8,223 nucleotides of DNA, from the NCBI GenBank assembly GCA_946886725.1, contig CAMPJF010000048.1, positions 1 to 8,223 of the forward strand, in the 5' to 3' direction. Source of the DNA: an uncultured Candidatus Saccharibacteria bacterium. GTDB taxonomy: Bacteria; Patescibacteria; Saccharimonadia; Saccharimonadales; UBA6022. The notes beneath the pieces are model-generated. The model worked only from the letters and a program-made list of their open reading frames with translations, was not told the DNA's origin and made no database searches. This document shows, one piece after another, positions 1 through 6,400 of this stretch (positions are counted from its first letter, which is position 1; every line of letters begins with the position of its first letter). A program made the translations under genes and the position numbers.

Positions 1-46
1 ATTTAATACAAATATCAATCATAGCCTTTACGACGATAGTGCATTA

Positions 47-78
47 TTGAAATAGTATCGTTTCGATGGTATTATAAT
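47..78 (+). promoter_or_regulatory. Promoter of the Mpa-like ATPase
   Basis: A TTGAAA -35 box (47-52) lies 17 bp upstream of a TATTAT -10 box (70-75). An overlapping TATAAT (73-78) could serve instead with a longer 20-bp spacer. Transcription would begin near 82-86 and leave a leader of about 90 nt. This is the only gene here with both a long leader and a strong ribosome binding site. Positions 1-46 hold nothing I can assign. Confidence 0.6.
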
Positions 79-157
79 CCCAACTCAATCGCCCGATGAG
101 TCGGCAATACCCTGTTAGTGTCAACCCGCGGTAACGAGTGGCACCTTTATAGTTTTT

Positions 158-162
158 GGAGG
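158..162 (+). promoter_or_regulatory. Shine-Dalgarno site that decides the ATPase start
   Basis: GGAGG ends 9 nt before the ATG at 172. This favours ATG 172 over the in-frame GTG at 118, which has no such site and would add 18 residues unlike the family. Confidence 0.8.
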
Positions 163-171
163 CAAACCGAA

Positions 172-1896
172 ATGACCGATAGCCAGAGAACCGACACCAT
201 TCAAGCAATCGCCGAGTATCTCAATCTGCCCGACGAACAAGTCGAGCTGATAAAAAGCCAACCATCAACGTTCAAGCGCAACGAGATGATCACGCAACTT
301 GCTGTAGAAGCGATCAAAAAAAGCGGTCCCCAATCGGACGCGCTTCGTAGGGCAAAAGCGAGAATCATCGAGCTGACTAATGAACTTCAAAATGGCACAC
401 AACCACCCTACACGATCGGCGTATGCGTCAATCTCGTCGAAGACAAAGGTTTCGTCGACGTCGCGCGATCAGGTCAAGTGATGCGCCTCGCCTTAAGTGC
501 GGTGGTTACCGATGACGATCTTGGTATTGGCAAACAACTACTTGTGGATGACAAGCTCAGCGTCGTGAAAGTACTAGACTTTGAAGGACATGGCCAGATC
601 ATGACTATCAAAGAAGTATTTCCCGATGAGACGCGCGCACTGGTCGTAGGGCGAAATGATGACGAGCAAGTCGTCTATTTGTCCGATGCCGTTCGCGGCC
701 TATCATTACAGCAAGGCCATTCCCTGCTCGTTAACACGCGAGCAAATATTGCGGTCGAAGCTATCACGAAGACCGAAGTAAACAATCTGACACTCGAAGA
801 AGTTCCAGATATCAGTTACGCTGATATCGGCGGCTTGAACGATCAAATAAAAAAGATTCGTGATGCCGTCGAGTTGCCTTACTTGCATCCCGAAATGTAC
901 GAAAAGTACTCGCTCAAGAGCCCGAAAGGCATCCTACTCTACGGCCCGCCAGGTTGTGGCAAAACGATGATTGCGAAAGCAATTGCTAGTGCACTTGCAA
1001 AGAAAGTCACCGACACAACCGACCAAGATGTAAAGGCGTACTTCCTGAACATCAAGGGGCCAGAACTACTGAACAAGTACGTCGGCGAGACAGAACGGTA
1101 CATCCGTGAACTGTTTCAACGGGCGCGCGAAAAAGCCAGTGCTGGCAATCCGGTCGTTATCTTTTTTGATGAAATGGAATCGCTGTTTAGCACGCGCGGT
1201 AGCGGCATTAGTTCGGACACGGAAAAAACGATCGTACCGCAGCTACTTACCGAATTGGACGGCGTCGAGAGTCTTAGTAATGTCATCGTGATCGGTGCGT
1301 CAAACCGCGAAGATCTGATCGATCCTGCGGTGACTCGACCCGGTCGTCTGGATATCAAAATCAGAATTGAACGTCCGGATAGCGATGCGGCGGCAGATAT
1401 CTTTTCGAAGTACCTTAACATCGACCTGCCGCTACACAAAACGGTTCTCGATCAGTTTGACGGTAATCGTGCCACCTGCTTGCAGTGGATGGTCCAGCAG
1501 ACTGTCGACTACATGTACGAAACGTCTGATCGCACGCAATTCCTTACCGTGATCTACGAAAATGGCGACGACGAAACATTGCATTTCAAGGATTTCAACT
1601 CGGGTGCAATGATACAAAACATCGTCGACCGCGCCAAGAAATCCGCGATTTTAGACGAGCTCGACACAGGCAATGCGGGTATTAGCCTGCAGCATCTGTA
1701 CAGTGCGTGCGACGATGAATTTCAGGACAACGAAGATCTACCTAACACGACCAATCCCCATGATTGGGCGAGGATTACCGGTAGAAAGGGTCAACGAATA
1801 GTTAAAATTAGACCAATTATGCGCACCGACACGCAGCGAACCGACTACAAGCCCGTCGAGACTGTCGAATCACGCAACACCGGTCTATACCTCTAG
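172..1896 (+). CDS. mpa: Proteasome-associated AAA+ ATPase (Mpa/ARC family)
   Basis: Predicted 574-residue ring-forming unfoldase that would feed substrates to a 20S proteasome in the cytoplasm. The order is a helical N-terminus, a short coiled coil (about 54-74), an OB-fold region (about 80-210) beginning PPYTIGV, then the AAA+ domain with ISYADIGGL (214-222). Walker A is GPPGCGKT (258-265), Walker B is VVIFFDE (328-334, D333/E334), sensor 1 is N378, and arginine fingers are R389 and R392 in TRPGRLD. ARC signatures follow: FKDFNSGAMIQN and LPNTTNPHDWARI. The chain ends GLYL, close to the GQYL tail with which actinobacterial Mpa docks on the proteasome. Mycobacterial Mpa is about 609 residues; the deficit here is in the coiled coil and the inter-OB region. 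The gene has its own promoter and terminator. No pup, 20S subunit or PafA gene is visible nearby. Family assignment is secure; partnership with a proteasome is inferred. Confidence 0.93.
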   Translation: MTDSQRTDTIQAIAEYLNLPDEQVELIKSQPSTFKRNEMITQLAVEAIKKSGPQSDALRRAKARIIELTNELQNGTQPPYTIGVCVNLVEDKGFVDVARSGQVMRLALSAVVTDDDLGIGKQLLVDDKLSVVKVLDFEGHGQIMTIKEVFPDETRALVVGRNDDEQVVYLSDAVRGLSLQQGHSLLVNTRANIAVEAITKTEVNNLTLEEVPDISYADIGGLNDQIKKIRDAVELPYLHPEMYEKYSLKSPKGILLYGPPGCGKTMIAKAIASALAKKVTDTTDQDVKAYFLNIKGPELLNKYVGETERYIRELFQRAREKASAGNPVVIFFDEMESLFSTRGSGISSDTEKTIVPQLLTELDGVESLSNVIVIGASNREDLIDPAVTRPGRLDIKIRIERPDSDAAADIFSKYLNIDLPLHKTVLDQFDGNRATCLQWMVQQTVDYMYETSDRTQFLTVIYENGDDETLHFKDFNSGAMIQNIVDRAKKSAILDELDTGNAGISLQHLYSACDDEFQDNEDLPNTTNPHDWARITGRKGQRIVKIRPIMRTDTQRTDYKPVETVESRNTGLYL

Positions 1897-1914
1897 CCCC
1901 AAAAACAACCTATA

Positions 1915-1961
1915 ATACTCCTATTTGTGACGATAACCTCGTCACAAATAGGAGTATTTTT
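1915..1961 (+). terminator. Intrinsic terminator of the ATPase gene
   Basis: A perfect 18-bp stem (1915-1932 with 1940-1957) encloses a 7-nt loop and runs into TTTTT (1957-1961). It starts 19 nt after the stop codon. On the minus strand the hairpin is followed only after a few bases by a T-run, so it might also stop transcription arriving from the converging gene at 2048, less efficiently. The remaining sequence to 2047 holds only short weak inverted repeats (for example GGAGAT 2031-2036 with ATCTCC 2052-2057). Confidence 0.92.
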
Positions 1962-2047
1962 AACGCCTGCATTTATTCGGCCTACTAGCCTGAAATACAA
2001 GTTCAGTCCACTCCCTCAGTGCATCGCCATGGAGATTTTGCCCGCGG

Positions 2048-3295
2048 CTACATCTCCCAGGGTAACGACTTAACCACCTCAGGTTTCTTTATTTTTGACA
2101 CATCAGTCGGGTACGACAAAATGATCGTATTTGACCCCGCGGCAGCATCTTCGGTGCCATTGTTGTCGTCAGCTTTCGACGTAACTTTAGCTTGAATAAT
2201 ACGATCCGCATTATTGTCTACCCATAGCTCTAGTTTCATGTCAGCGTCACGCCCACTCGATGCCGAATCATCCTCTGAAATATTAAGGGCTTTAATCGCC
2301 TTTTGATTCAATTCTTCTACGAGCTTTCCGCTAAGATCGATCGTATAGTGAGTCGTCTTTTTTTCAGAAATTTCTACGACTTCACTGCTGGCGATTGGAT
2401 AGACATTCCGGTCTTTAATAAACTGCATCAGTTCACGACGAGCAGCATCATTAAAATTACCCACTAGCACTTGGCCAGTGACTGTATTAATACCAATACG
2501 CGACGATGGCGTATCAAGTAACATCGCCGAGATGTAATCGTCATTATCTGCTTGATACCACGTGTCAACAGCCGCCGCATCATCGCCACCAGCGCCTAGC
2601 AGCGCCGGTGCCTTCTTTAACTTCGCGTAATACGTGTTTTGATCAATAGCGATAACTTCACCAGCCTGTTCATATTCGCTGTCGATACCAGACGTTTTCA
2701 TCTCGTATTCGATAAAGCTTTTCGGCTTAGCGGGATCGCTAAAATCACTTTCGCCTCGAAGCGTAACGTCGACTTCCATCGGAGCGGTCAACTTCATGTC
2801 AAAATCCTGTTTGATATAGCGCGTTGACATATGATTCTCTAGTGCACGATATAATCTCGCTTGCGGATCGTTCATCGCTTGCCACCATATGAACGCCGCC
2901 GCGCCAGCACCCAACACTATCAGTCCTGCAGCAATAAAGATAATCAACTTTAATGGTGACTTCTTTTTCTCGGGCTGATTGAGCGCAGCCTCATATTCAA
3001 GTTCAAACGGTGATTTCGGCTTCGAAGGTTGAGGAAGTGCCATCTCTGCCCCGCTAGGCTGCTGTACATTGTTCATTCCATCGGCTGCTGTTTGCTGATG
3101 GACGTCCTGATATTGATCGGCGAACGTCCCTTGACTCTGCATCGGCTGCGATATAGAGGCCGGCTGCTGCACAGGTGGAGCAGCCGTCCATGGATCGGGA
3201 GCCGCTGCGTATTGCGATGCCGGATTAGTGCTATTATCTACGTTCTGGTTGGGATTTTGTTCTGGCGCCAAGGGGTTTGATTGGTTTGGTTGCAT
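2048..3295 (-). CDS. Single-pass membrane protein with exported domain (paralogue 1)
   Basis: A 415-residue protein of unrecognised function. Residues 1-110 are rich in Gln, Pro, Asn and Ala and probably disordered. KKKSPLK precedes a transmembrane helix (about 116-138), so by the positive-inside rule the N-terminus is cytoplasmic and the C-terminal 275 residues are outside. There is no lipobox or cleavable signal. The exported part shares ordered motifs with the next gene: LYRALENH, SDFSDPxxPKSxIxYE, VGNFNxxxR..LMxxIKDxxVY, HYTI, LELWV and a closing SYPTD. Its repeated beta-strand-like character and DTWYQ segment faintly recall LolA/LppX-type lipid-binding domains, a guess only. ATG 3295 is preferred over an in-frame ATG at 3373 because a promoter (3305-3333) lies inside the longer version and ends next to ATG 3295. 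It converges with the ATPase gene. Confidence 0.85.
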   Translation of the reverse strand: MQPNQSNPLAPEQNPNQNVDNSTNPASQYAAAPDPWTAAPPVQQPASISQPMQSQGTFADQYQDVHQQTAADGMNNVQQPSGAEMALPQPSKPKSPFELEYEAALNQPEKKKSPLKLIIFIAAGLIVLGAGAAAFIWWQAMNDPQARLYRALENHMSTRYIKQDFDMKLTAPMEVDVTLRGESDFSDPAKPKSFIEYEMKTSGIDSEYEQAGEVIAIDQNTYYAKLKKAPALLGAGGDDAAAVDTWYQADNDDYISAMLLDTPSSRIGINTVTGQVLVGNFNDAARRELMQFIKDRNVYPIASSEVVEISEKKTTHYTIDLSGKLVEELNQKAIKALNISEDDSASSGRDADMKLELWVDNNADRIIQAKVTSKADDNNGTEDAAAGSNTIILSYPTDVSKIKKPEVVKSLPWEM

Positions 3296-3304
3296 AGTGC
3301 CATA

Positions 3305-3333
3305 AGTATGACGGACGATATCCTGCCAGTCAA
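3305..3333 (-). promoter_or_regulatory. Promoter giving a near-leaderless mRNA for paralogue 1
   Basis: Read on the minus strand: TTGACT (3333-3328), 17 bp, CATACT (3310-3305), then 9 nt to ATG 3295. The predicted transcript begins about 3 nt before the ATG, and no Shine-Dalgarno sequence is present. A weaker TATATA lies just before the alternative ATG 3373. Confidence 0.6.
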
Positions 3334-3393
3334 TCCGAACCACCATGATACACGCCACCTTCCCTAGACGCATTACGTATATAATTTTCTACT

Positions 3394-4884
3394 TTACTCC
3401 CCGGCTCTATCCCATGATCTGTTAGTTACATTTGAAGGCTTGGCGATAATCGCAGTGTCTTCGGGGTAGTTAATCGTGACGACAGTCGATTCCTTAACGG
3501 ACTTCCCGGCCTCTCCTGCGGTAGATTCGCGCTGTATCATAATCTTTACGATCCTCGTCTTATCTTCACTGACCCACATTTCCATACCCTGCGAACTATC
3601 ACTCGCGAAGTCGACTGGCATACTATCACTATTACCGCCCGTCGCGGCAAATACTTTTTTATTAAGTTCATCGAGTGCGACCTCGTTGAACGCTATGGTG
3701 TAATGCATCATTTTTTTATTATCAACTTCGACCTGGTTGCTGGATGTTATGTCATACACTTTTTCATCCTTAATGTGCGCCATCAATTGCTGCCGCGTTC
3801 CTTCACTAAAATTACCGACAGGCACCTCCCCTAATGATGAATTCACGGCCCGACGTACACCCCATGGGTCCATCAGCATCTCACCCGCTACATCATCGGG
3901 TGCCAGAACATACCATTGATTTTCTTTCGGACGAGCAGTATCCTCGCCTTGATAATAGAGAGCTGGTTTCGTGAGTTTGCCGTAATATTCATTTGCATTT
4001 TCAGTAATTAATTGACCCGCCCCTTCGATTACCACTTCGCCCTCTCCAGATCGTGACTCGTAGTTAATATAGCTCTTAGGGCTGCGTGGATCAGAGAAAT
4101 CACTCGTCGCGTCGATCTTGACGACACTTGTGTCACCTGCAACGATAGTCTGTTCATATACATGTCGAACCTTGCCGACGCTCAAGTGATTTTCAATCGC
4201 CTGATACAGCATGCTCTCAGCGTCCGCAACAGCGGCTGGTCGTATTGTCGCAGGTGGCGCATTGCTACTGCGCCACAACGAATACACTCCAGCGCCAATA
4301 CCACCAGCTAACAGCACAGCCACAGCGATGCCAATTACCTTTCTCGGCAACTTAGACTTTGTCGGACTAGTTTCTACGGGACGAGTGCCGAACTGAGAAA
4401 AAGGCTTGGGTAGCGATACGGGGGAAGGTCGTGGGCTCGTTTGGTGATGAGATTGACCGGGCATCTGAAAATGACCGACTGCATGTGGCAATTCCGCCCC
4501 CCTCCCTTGCTCTGACGGTGGAGCAATAGAAGCTGCTGGTCGAGAGCGGAATGGACTGAGTGGTGGCGCCTGTATGGTTTGACCCACTGATTTGGTTGAT
4601 GGTACCTTCTGACTCTCGCGGACCACCTCTCCTACTGTTGCTAGCGGCTCCCTAGGAATAAACGGGCGGGTCTGACTGCTGGTTATTGCTGCATTCGTCG
4701 TCTTTGTGAGTGGTCGCAAATACCACGGCACTCCAGCAGGCGTGATCGGCGCGGCACCTCGTGGCTGGTTGTAGCTTGACGGCACCTCAAGATGACCTTC
4801 ATTCTCGTTATCGGATAGCGGAGATGACGCCTTAGATTGACTAGGGTCGTCTGGGTGCAGAGGATAAATCTTATCTGGCTCCAT
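3394..4884 (-). CDS. Single-pass membrane protein with exported domain (paralogue 2)
   Basis: A 496-residue relative of the gene downstream of it, also of unrecognised function. The cytoplasmic N-terminus (1-180) is long, Pro/Ser/Gln-rich and without evident fold. Basic residues (KSKLPRK) precede a transmembrane helix at about 183-204, giving an N-in, C-out topology. The exported domain (about 220-496) has the same motif order as its neighbour: LYQAIENH, SDFSDPRSPKSYINYE, NQWYVL, VPVGNFSEGTRQQLMAHIKD, MMHYTIAF, MEMWV and VVTINYPED. The N-termini are not alignable by eye, while the exported domains clearly are, so the domain outside the cell is the conserved unit. ATG 4884 is supported by a TATAAT 10 nt upstream. 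The 98-nt gap to the next gene holds that gene's own promoter, so the pair need not form one operon. Confidence 0.88.
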   Translation of the reverse strand: MEPDKIYPLHPDDPSQSKASSPLSDNENEGHLEVPSSYNQPRGAAPITPAGVPWYLRPLTKTTNAAITSSQTRPFIPREPLATVGEVVRESQKVPSTKSVGQTIQAPPLSPFRSRPAASIAPPSEQGRGAELPHAVGHFQMPGQSHHQTSPRPSPVSLPKPFSQFGTRPVETSPTKSKLPRKVIGIAVAVLLAGGIGAGVYSLWRSSNAPPATIRPAAVADAESMLYQAIENHLSVGKVRHVYEQTIVAGDTSVVKIDATSDFSDPRSPKSYINYESRSGEGEVVIEGAGQLITENANEYYGKLTKPALYYQGEDTARPKENQWYVLAPDDVAGEMLMDPWGVRRAVNSSLGEVPVGNFSEGTRQQLMAHIKDEKVYDITSSNQVEVDNKKMMHYTIAFNEVALDELNKKVFAATGGNSDSMPVDFASDSSQGMEMWVSEDKTRIVKIMIQRESTAGEAGKSVKESTVVTINYPEDTAIIAKPSNVTNRSWDRAGE

Positions 4885-4894
4885 TACTCTTATT

Positions 4895-4923
4895 ATTATA
4901 TACGATACTGGTAGATCGGTCTA
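4895..4923 (-). promoter_or_regulatory. Promoter giving a near-leaderless mRNA for paralogue 2
   Basis: On the minus strand: TAGACC (4923-4918), 17 bp, perfect TATAAT (4900-4895), then 10 nt to ATG 4884. The predicted leader is only 3-4 nt. The -35 abuts that of the divergent plus-strand promoter. Confidence 0.65.
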
Positions 4924-4940
4924 TCTTAAGATGTTATAAT
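4912..4940 (+). promoter_or_regulatory. Divergent promoter for the small membrane ORF
   Basis: An extended -10, TG-T-TATAAT (4932-4940), is preceded 17 bp upstream by TAGATC (4912-4917), a weak -35. The -35 pair with the minus promoter forms an imperfect palindrome (4912-4923). A perfect 10-bp palindrome, ATCTTAAGAT (4923-4932), lies in the spacer and is a candidate operator. Confidence 0.55.
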
Positions 4941-5022
4941 ACTATTTGGTCGTCGGCTATTCTCGCCAGGACCATTGCTGGACATTACGCGTCCGCAAAT
5001 TGATACGACCCAGGAATAAGGT

Positions 5023-5229
5023 ATGCTTAATTTTATTTTGTACACATTCGTCGGAGTAATCGGAATTGCATTCGGATTTTGTCTTCGAATCGCCTACAGC
5101 ATGGCTGGCGCATTAATCGCCTGCGCACTGCTCCTCGGCTTTGCAATAACACTGCGCCTCATAGGTTACGCTGGTCCGATGGCATTGCATGCACTGCTAC
5201 GGCTAAAAACCTACGTCTTTCGATCATAA
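5023..5229 (+). CDS. Small hydrophobic membrane protein, unknown function
   Basis: A 68-residue protein not recognised. Two hydrophobic stretches, about 4-21 and 27-48, suggest a two-helix hairpin, and the tail is basic (LRLKTYVFRS). Support for translation comes from AGGA (5012-5015), 7 nt before the ATG, and an extended -10 promoter about 80 nt upstream. A weak hairpin follows the stop codon. It sits alone between the divergent promoter region and tRNA-Gln. An overlapping 73-residue frame starting at 5079 has neither hydrophobic pattern nor ribosome site and is less likely. The reading could still be chance, since the ORF is short. Confidence 0.5.
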   Translation: MLNFILYTFVGVIGIAFGFCLRIAYSMAGALIACALLLGFAITLRLIGYAGPMALHALLRLKTYVFRS

Positions 5230-5286
5230 CGGCTATCAGCACCAGCACGATCGACCTCTCCGAGTGTCCCGGTAAAACCCGGCGTA

Positions 5287-5318
5287 CGTCCCCGCGATAG
5301 TGGGACGCTTTAATTTCA
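5287..5318 (+). terminator. Weak terminator-like hairpin after the small ORF
   Basis: CGTCCC (5287-5292) pairs with GGGACG (5302-5307) around a 9-nt loop and is followed by a broken T-run, CTTTAATTT. It would separate the small ORF from the tRNA promoter. Confidence 0.35.
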
Positions 5319-5341
5319 ATCTGATGATTACTGTCATCCTC

Positions 5342-5370
5342 TTGAGATATTGATGCTTAAATGTTACAAT
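5342..5370 (+). promoter_or_regulatory. Promoter of tRNA-Gln
   Basis: TTGAGA (5342-5347), 17 bp, TACAAT (5365-5370), with an extended TG one base before the -10. The predicted start is about 7 nt upstream of the mature tRNA 5' end. Confidence 0.75.
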
Positions 5371-5383
5371 TTGTTACGAGCGA

Positions 5384-5458
5384 TGGGGTGTCGCCAAGTG
5401 GTAAGGCACTGGTTTCTGGTACCAGCATTCGGGGGTTCGAATCCCTCCACCCCAGCCA
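5384..5458 (+). tRNA. tRNA-Gln(CUG)
   Basis: A complete 75-nt cloverleaf. The acceptor stem is TGGGGTG (5384-5390) with CACCCCA (5448-5454), followed by discriminator G and an encoded CCA. The D stem is GCC/GGC, and the anticodon stem CTGGT/ACCAG closes the loop TTCTGGT with anticodon CTG at 5416-5418. The T arm is GGGGG-TTCGAAT-CCCTC. It reads CAG codons; CAA would need another tRNA elsewhere. Its 3' end (5441-5458) is the parent of three degenerate copies downstream. Confidence 0.97.
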
Positions 5459-5460
5459 TG

Positions 5461-5496
5461 AAAAAAGACTTAGGTCATTTGATCTAAGTCTTTTTT
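5461..5496 (+). terminator. Terminator of tRNA-Gln
   Basis: A 16-bp stem (5461-5476 with 5481-5496, one G-T pair) with loop ATTT. The T-run forms the 3' arm and continues as CTTTT. It begins 2 nt after the CCA end. A near copy lies at 6944-6974. Confidence 0.9.
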
Positions 5497-5508
5497 CTTT
5501 TGCGCTAC

Positions 5509-5655
5509 GGTGGGACATTCAAATCCGCGAGTGCACATTCGGGGGCGAAAACTACCCGACGGTAGTTTGAGGGAAACCTTTCAGATTGGCGGCTATGCCG
5601 TCAGTATGAAAGTTTCGGAGTCGCGGAACGTGACCGAATCCCTCCACCACAGCCA
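5509..5655 (+). other. RNA-like structured segment with a split tRNA T-arm
   Basis: This stretch has no convincing gene. Its fold includes GGTGG (5509-5513) with CCACC (5644-5648), TCCGCGA (5524-5530) with TCGCGGA (5621-5627), an 8-bp hairpin 5549-5556/5561-5568, and a long hairpin 5574-5583/5607-5615 continued by 5587-5592/5598-5603. ATTCGG (5537-5542) can pair with CCGAAT (5634-5639), which crosses the second stem and would make a pseudoknot. CATTCGGGGG (5536-5545) and CGAATCCCTCCACC (5635-5648) match consecutive parts of the tRNA-Gln T arm exactly, but 89 nt separate them here instead of TT. It lies just after the tRNA terminator with no promoter of its own, so transcription is uncertain. 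Confidence 0.5.
5638..5655 (+). repeat. tRNA-Gln 3'-end copy B
   Basis: Matches the tRNA 3' end (5441-5458) at 17 of 18 positions, including the GCCA end. Its right flank (through 5672) matches that of copy C at 6345-6361, not that of the tRNA. Confidence 0.8.
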
Positions 5656-5738
5656 AGATGATCATACTTAAAATGGCTTTTCGATAAGTCATTTTTTGAT
5701 ATCATACTTTTTGCTCTCTATAGAACGCTAGTTTAATG

Positions 5739-5752
5739 TATAATTACAAGGA
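5739..5752 (+). promoter_or_regulatory. -10 box and ribosome site of the DUF2306-type gene
   Basis: TATAAT (5739-5744) is preceded by TG, and AAGGA (5748-5752) lies 6 nt before ATG 5759. No good -35 is seen. The predicted transcript start is near 5751, so the leader may be only about 8 nt and may not carry the whole AAGGA. Confidence 0.5.
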
Positions 5753-5758
5753 CCTACT

Positions 5759-6265
5759 ATGGAACACCAATGGACTCCTCTCATCGTCATTCACGCCATT
5801 GCCGCATCCTATGCTCTGATCTTCGGGGCCTTTAATATCATTCGAAAGAAGAAGGGTGACCCACTACACCGAGTACTTGGATTTACGTGGATCGCCTGCG
5901 TGTATTTCGTTTGTATCAGCTCTTTCTGGATACAAACTATAACGCCGGGTATATTCAGTCCGCTTCATGCCTTGTCCGTATTTACTATTTTTACAGTTAG
6001 CTTGGCATTATTTGATGCAATTAAACATAATATCGACTCTCATAAAAAATTAATGACAGGTAGCTACTTTGGCCTACTCGCAGCGTTCATTGGCGTCGCC
6101 AGCGTACCGACACGGCTAATCCCCCAAATGGCCATTAATGATCTAATGCAATTTCTCGCTTTTAGCGCCTGCATCATAGTGAGTGCAACGCTATTCATTC
6201 TTGCAGTCATTGGTTTGATCACACAATGGCGCCGAGCGAATGGGTCGCTTACCAAAGTCAAGTAG
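5759..6265 (+). CDS. DUF2306-type integral membrane protein
   Basis: A 168-residue membrane protein whose biochemical role is unknown. Hydrophobic segments fall at about 8-28, 40-60, 68-88, 101-118 and 132-156. The pattern DPLHRVLGFTW (34-44), SPLHALSVFTIF (67-78) and IDSHKKLMTGSYFG (92-105) is typical of the DUF2306 family, with its conserved histidines (H37, H70, H95) near membrane borders. The basic tail (WRRANGSLTKVK) is presumably cytoplasmic. The gene has its own -10 box and lies between tRNA 3'-end copies B and C, in the same direction as the tRNA, so it forms one cassette-like unit. No terminator hairpin follows it. Confidence 0.8.
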   Translation: MEHQWTPLIVIHAIAASYALIFGAFNIIRKKKGDPLHRVLGFTWIACVYFVCISSFWIQTITPGIFSPLHALSVFTIFTVSLALFDAIKHNIDSHKKLMTGSYFGLLAAFIGVASVPTRLIPQMAINDLMQFLAFSACIIVSATLFILAVIGLITQWRRANGSLTKVK

Positions 6266-6326
6266 CAATCGATGACTTGCATTGATCGACTTCACCTAAG
6301 ATATATTGCGTTTTGTCCTGAAACAC

Positions 6327-6344
6327 ATCCACTAGCCCCAGCCA
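6327..6344 (+). repeat. tRNA-Gln 3'-end copy C
   Basis: ATCCACTAGCCCCAGCCA aligns without gaps to the tRNA 3' end at 13 of 18 positions. Its left flank, TGAAACAC-TCCACTA, is shared with copy D (15 of 16 across 6319-6334 and 6912-6927). Its right side is shared with copy B (20 of 23 across 6339-6361 and 5650-5672). It therefore joins the ends of two related units. Confidence 0.7.
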
Positions 6345-6385
6345 AGATAATTAAACTTAAATGACTCCTAACAGAGGAACCTTTT

Positions 6386-6394
6386 TGTTATAGT
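6386..6394 (+). promoter_or_regulatory. Extended -10 giving a leaderless kinase mRNA
   Basis: TG-T-TATAGT (6386-6394) ends 6 nt before ATG 6401, so the predicted transcript begins at or next to the A of the start codon. No -35 of quality and no Shine-Dalgarno site at usable spacing is present. Confidence 0.6.
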
Positions 6395-6400
6395 GAACAT

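Noticed and set aside
3394..3420. The C-terminal AGE of the 496-residue membrane protein as a Pup-like tail
   Set aside because: Pup is about 64 residues and ends GGE or GGQ. This protein is large, exported and unrelated to Pup.
5079..5300. A 73-codon plus-strand ORF overlapping the small membrane ORF
   Set aside because: It has no ribosome site or hydrophobic pattern and mixed composition. The frame starting at 5023 is better supported.
5321..5327. CTGATGA resembling a hammerhead ribozyme core
   Set aside because: No following GAAA core strand or stems at the required spacing.
5361..5570. A 69-codon plus-strand ORF across the tRNA
   Set aside because: It runs through tRNA-Gln and its terminator and has no ribosome site; it is a chance frame.
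5546..5634. A group I intron or an integron attC site in the structured insert
   Set aside because: No recognisable group I core pairing or sequence, and no GTTRRRY/RYYYAAC boxes; the inserted segment is also very short for an intron.
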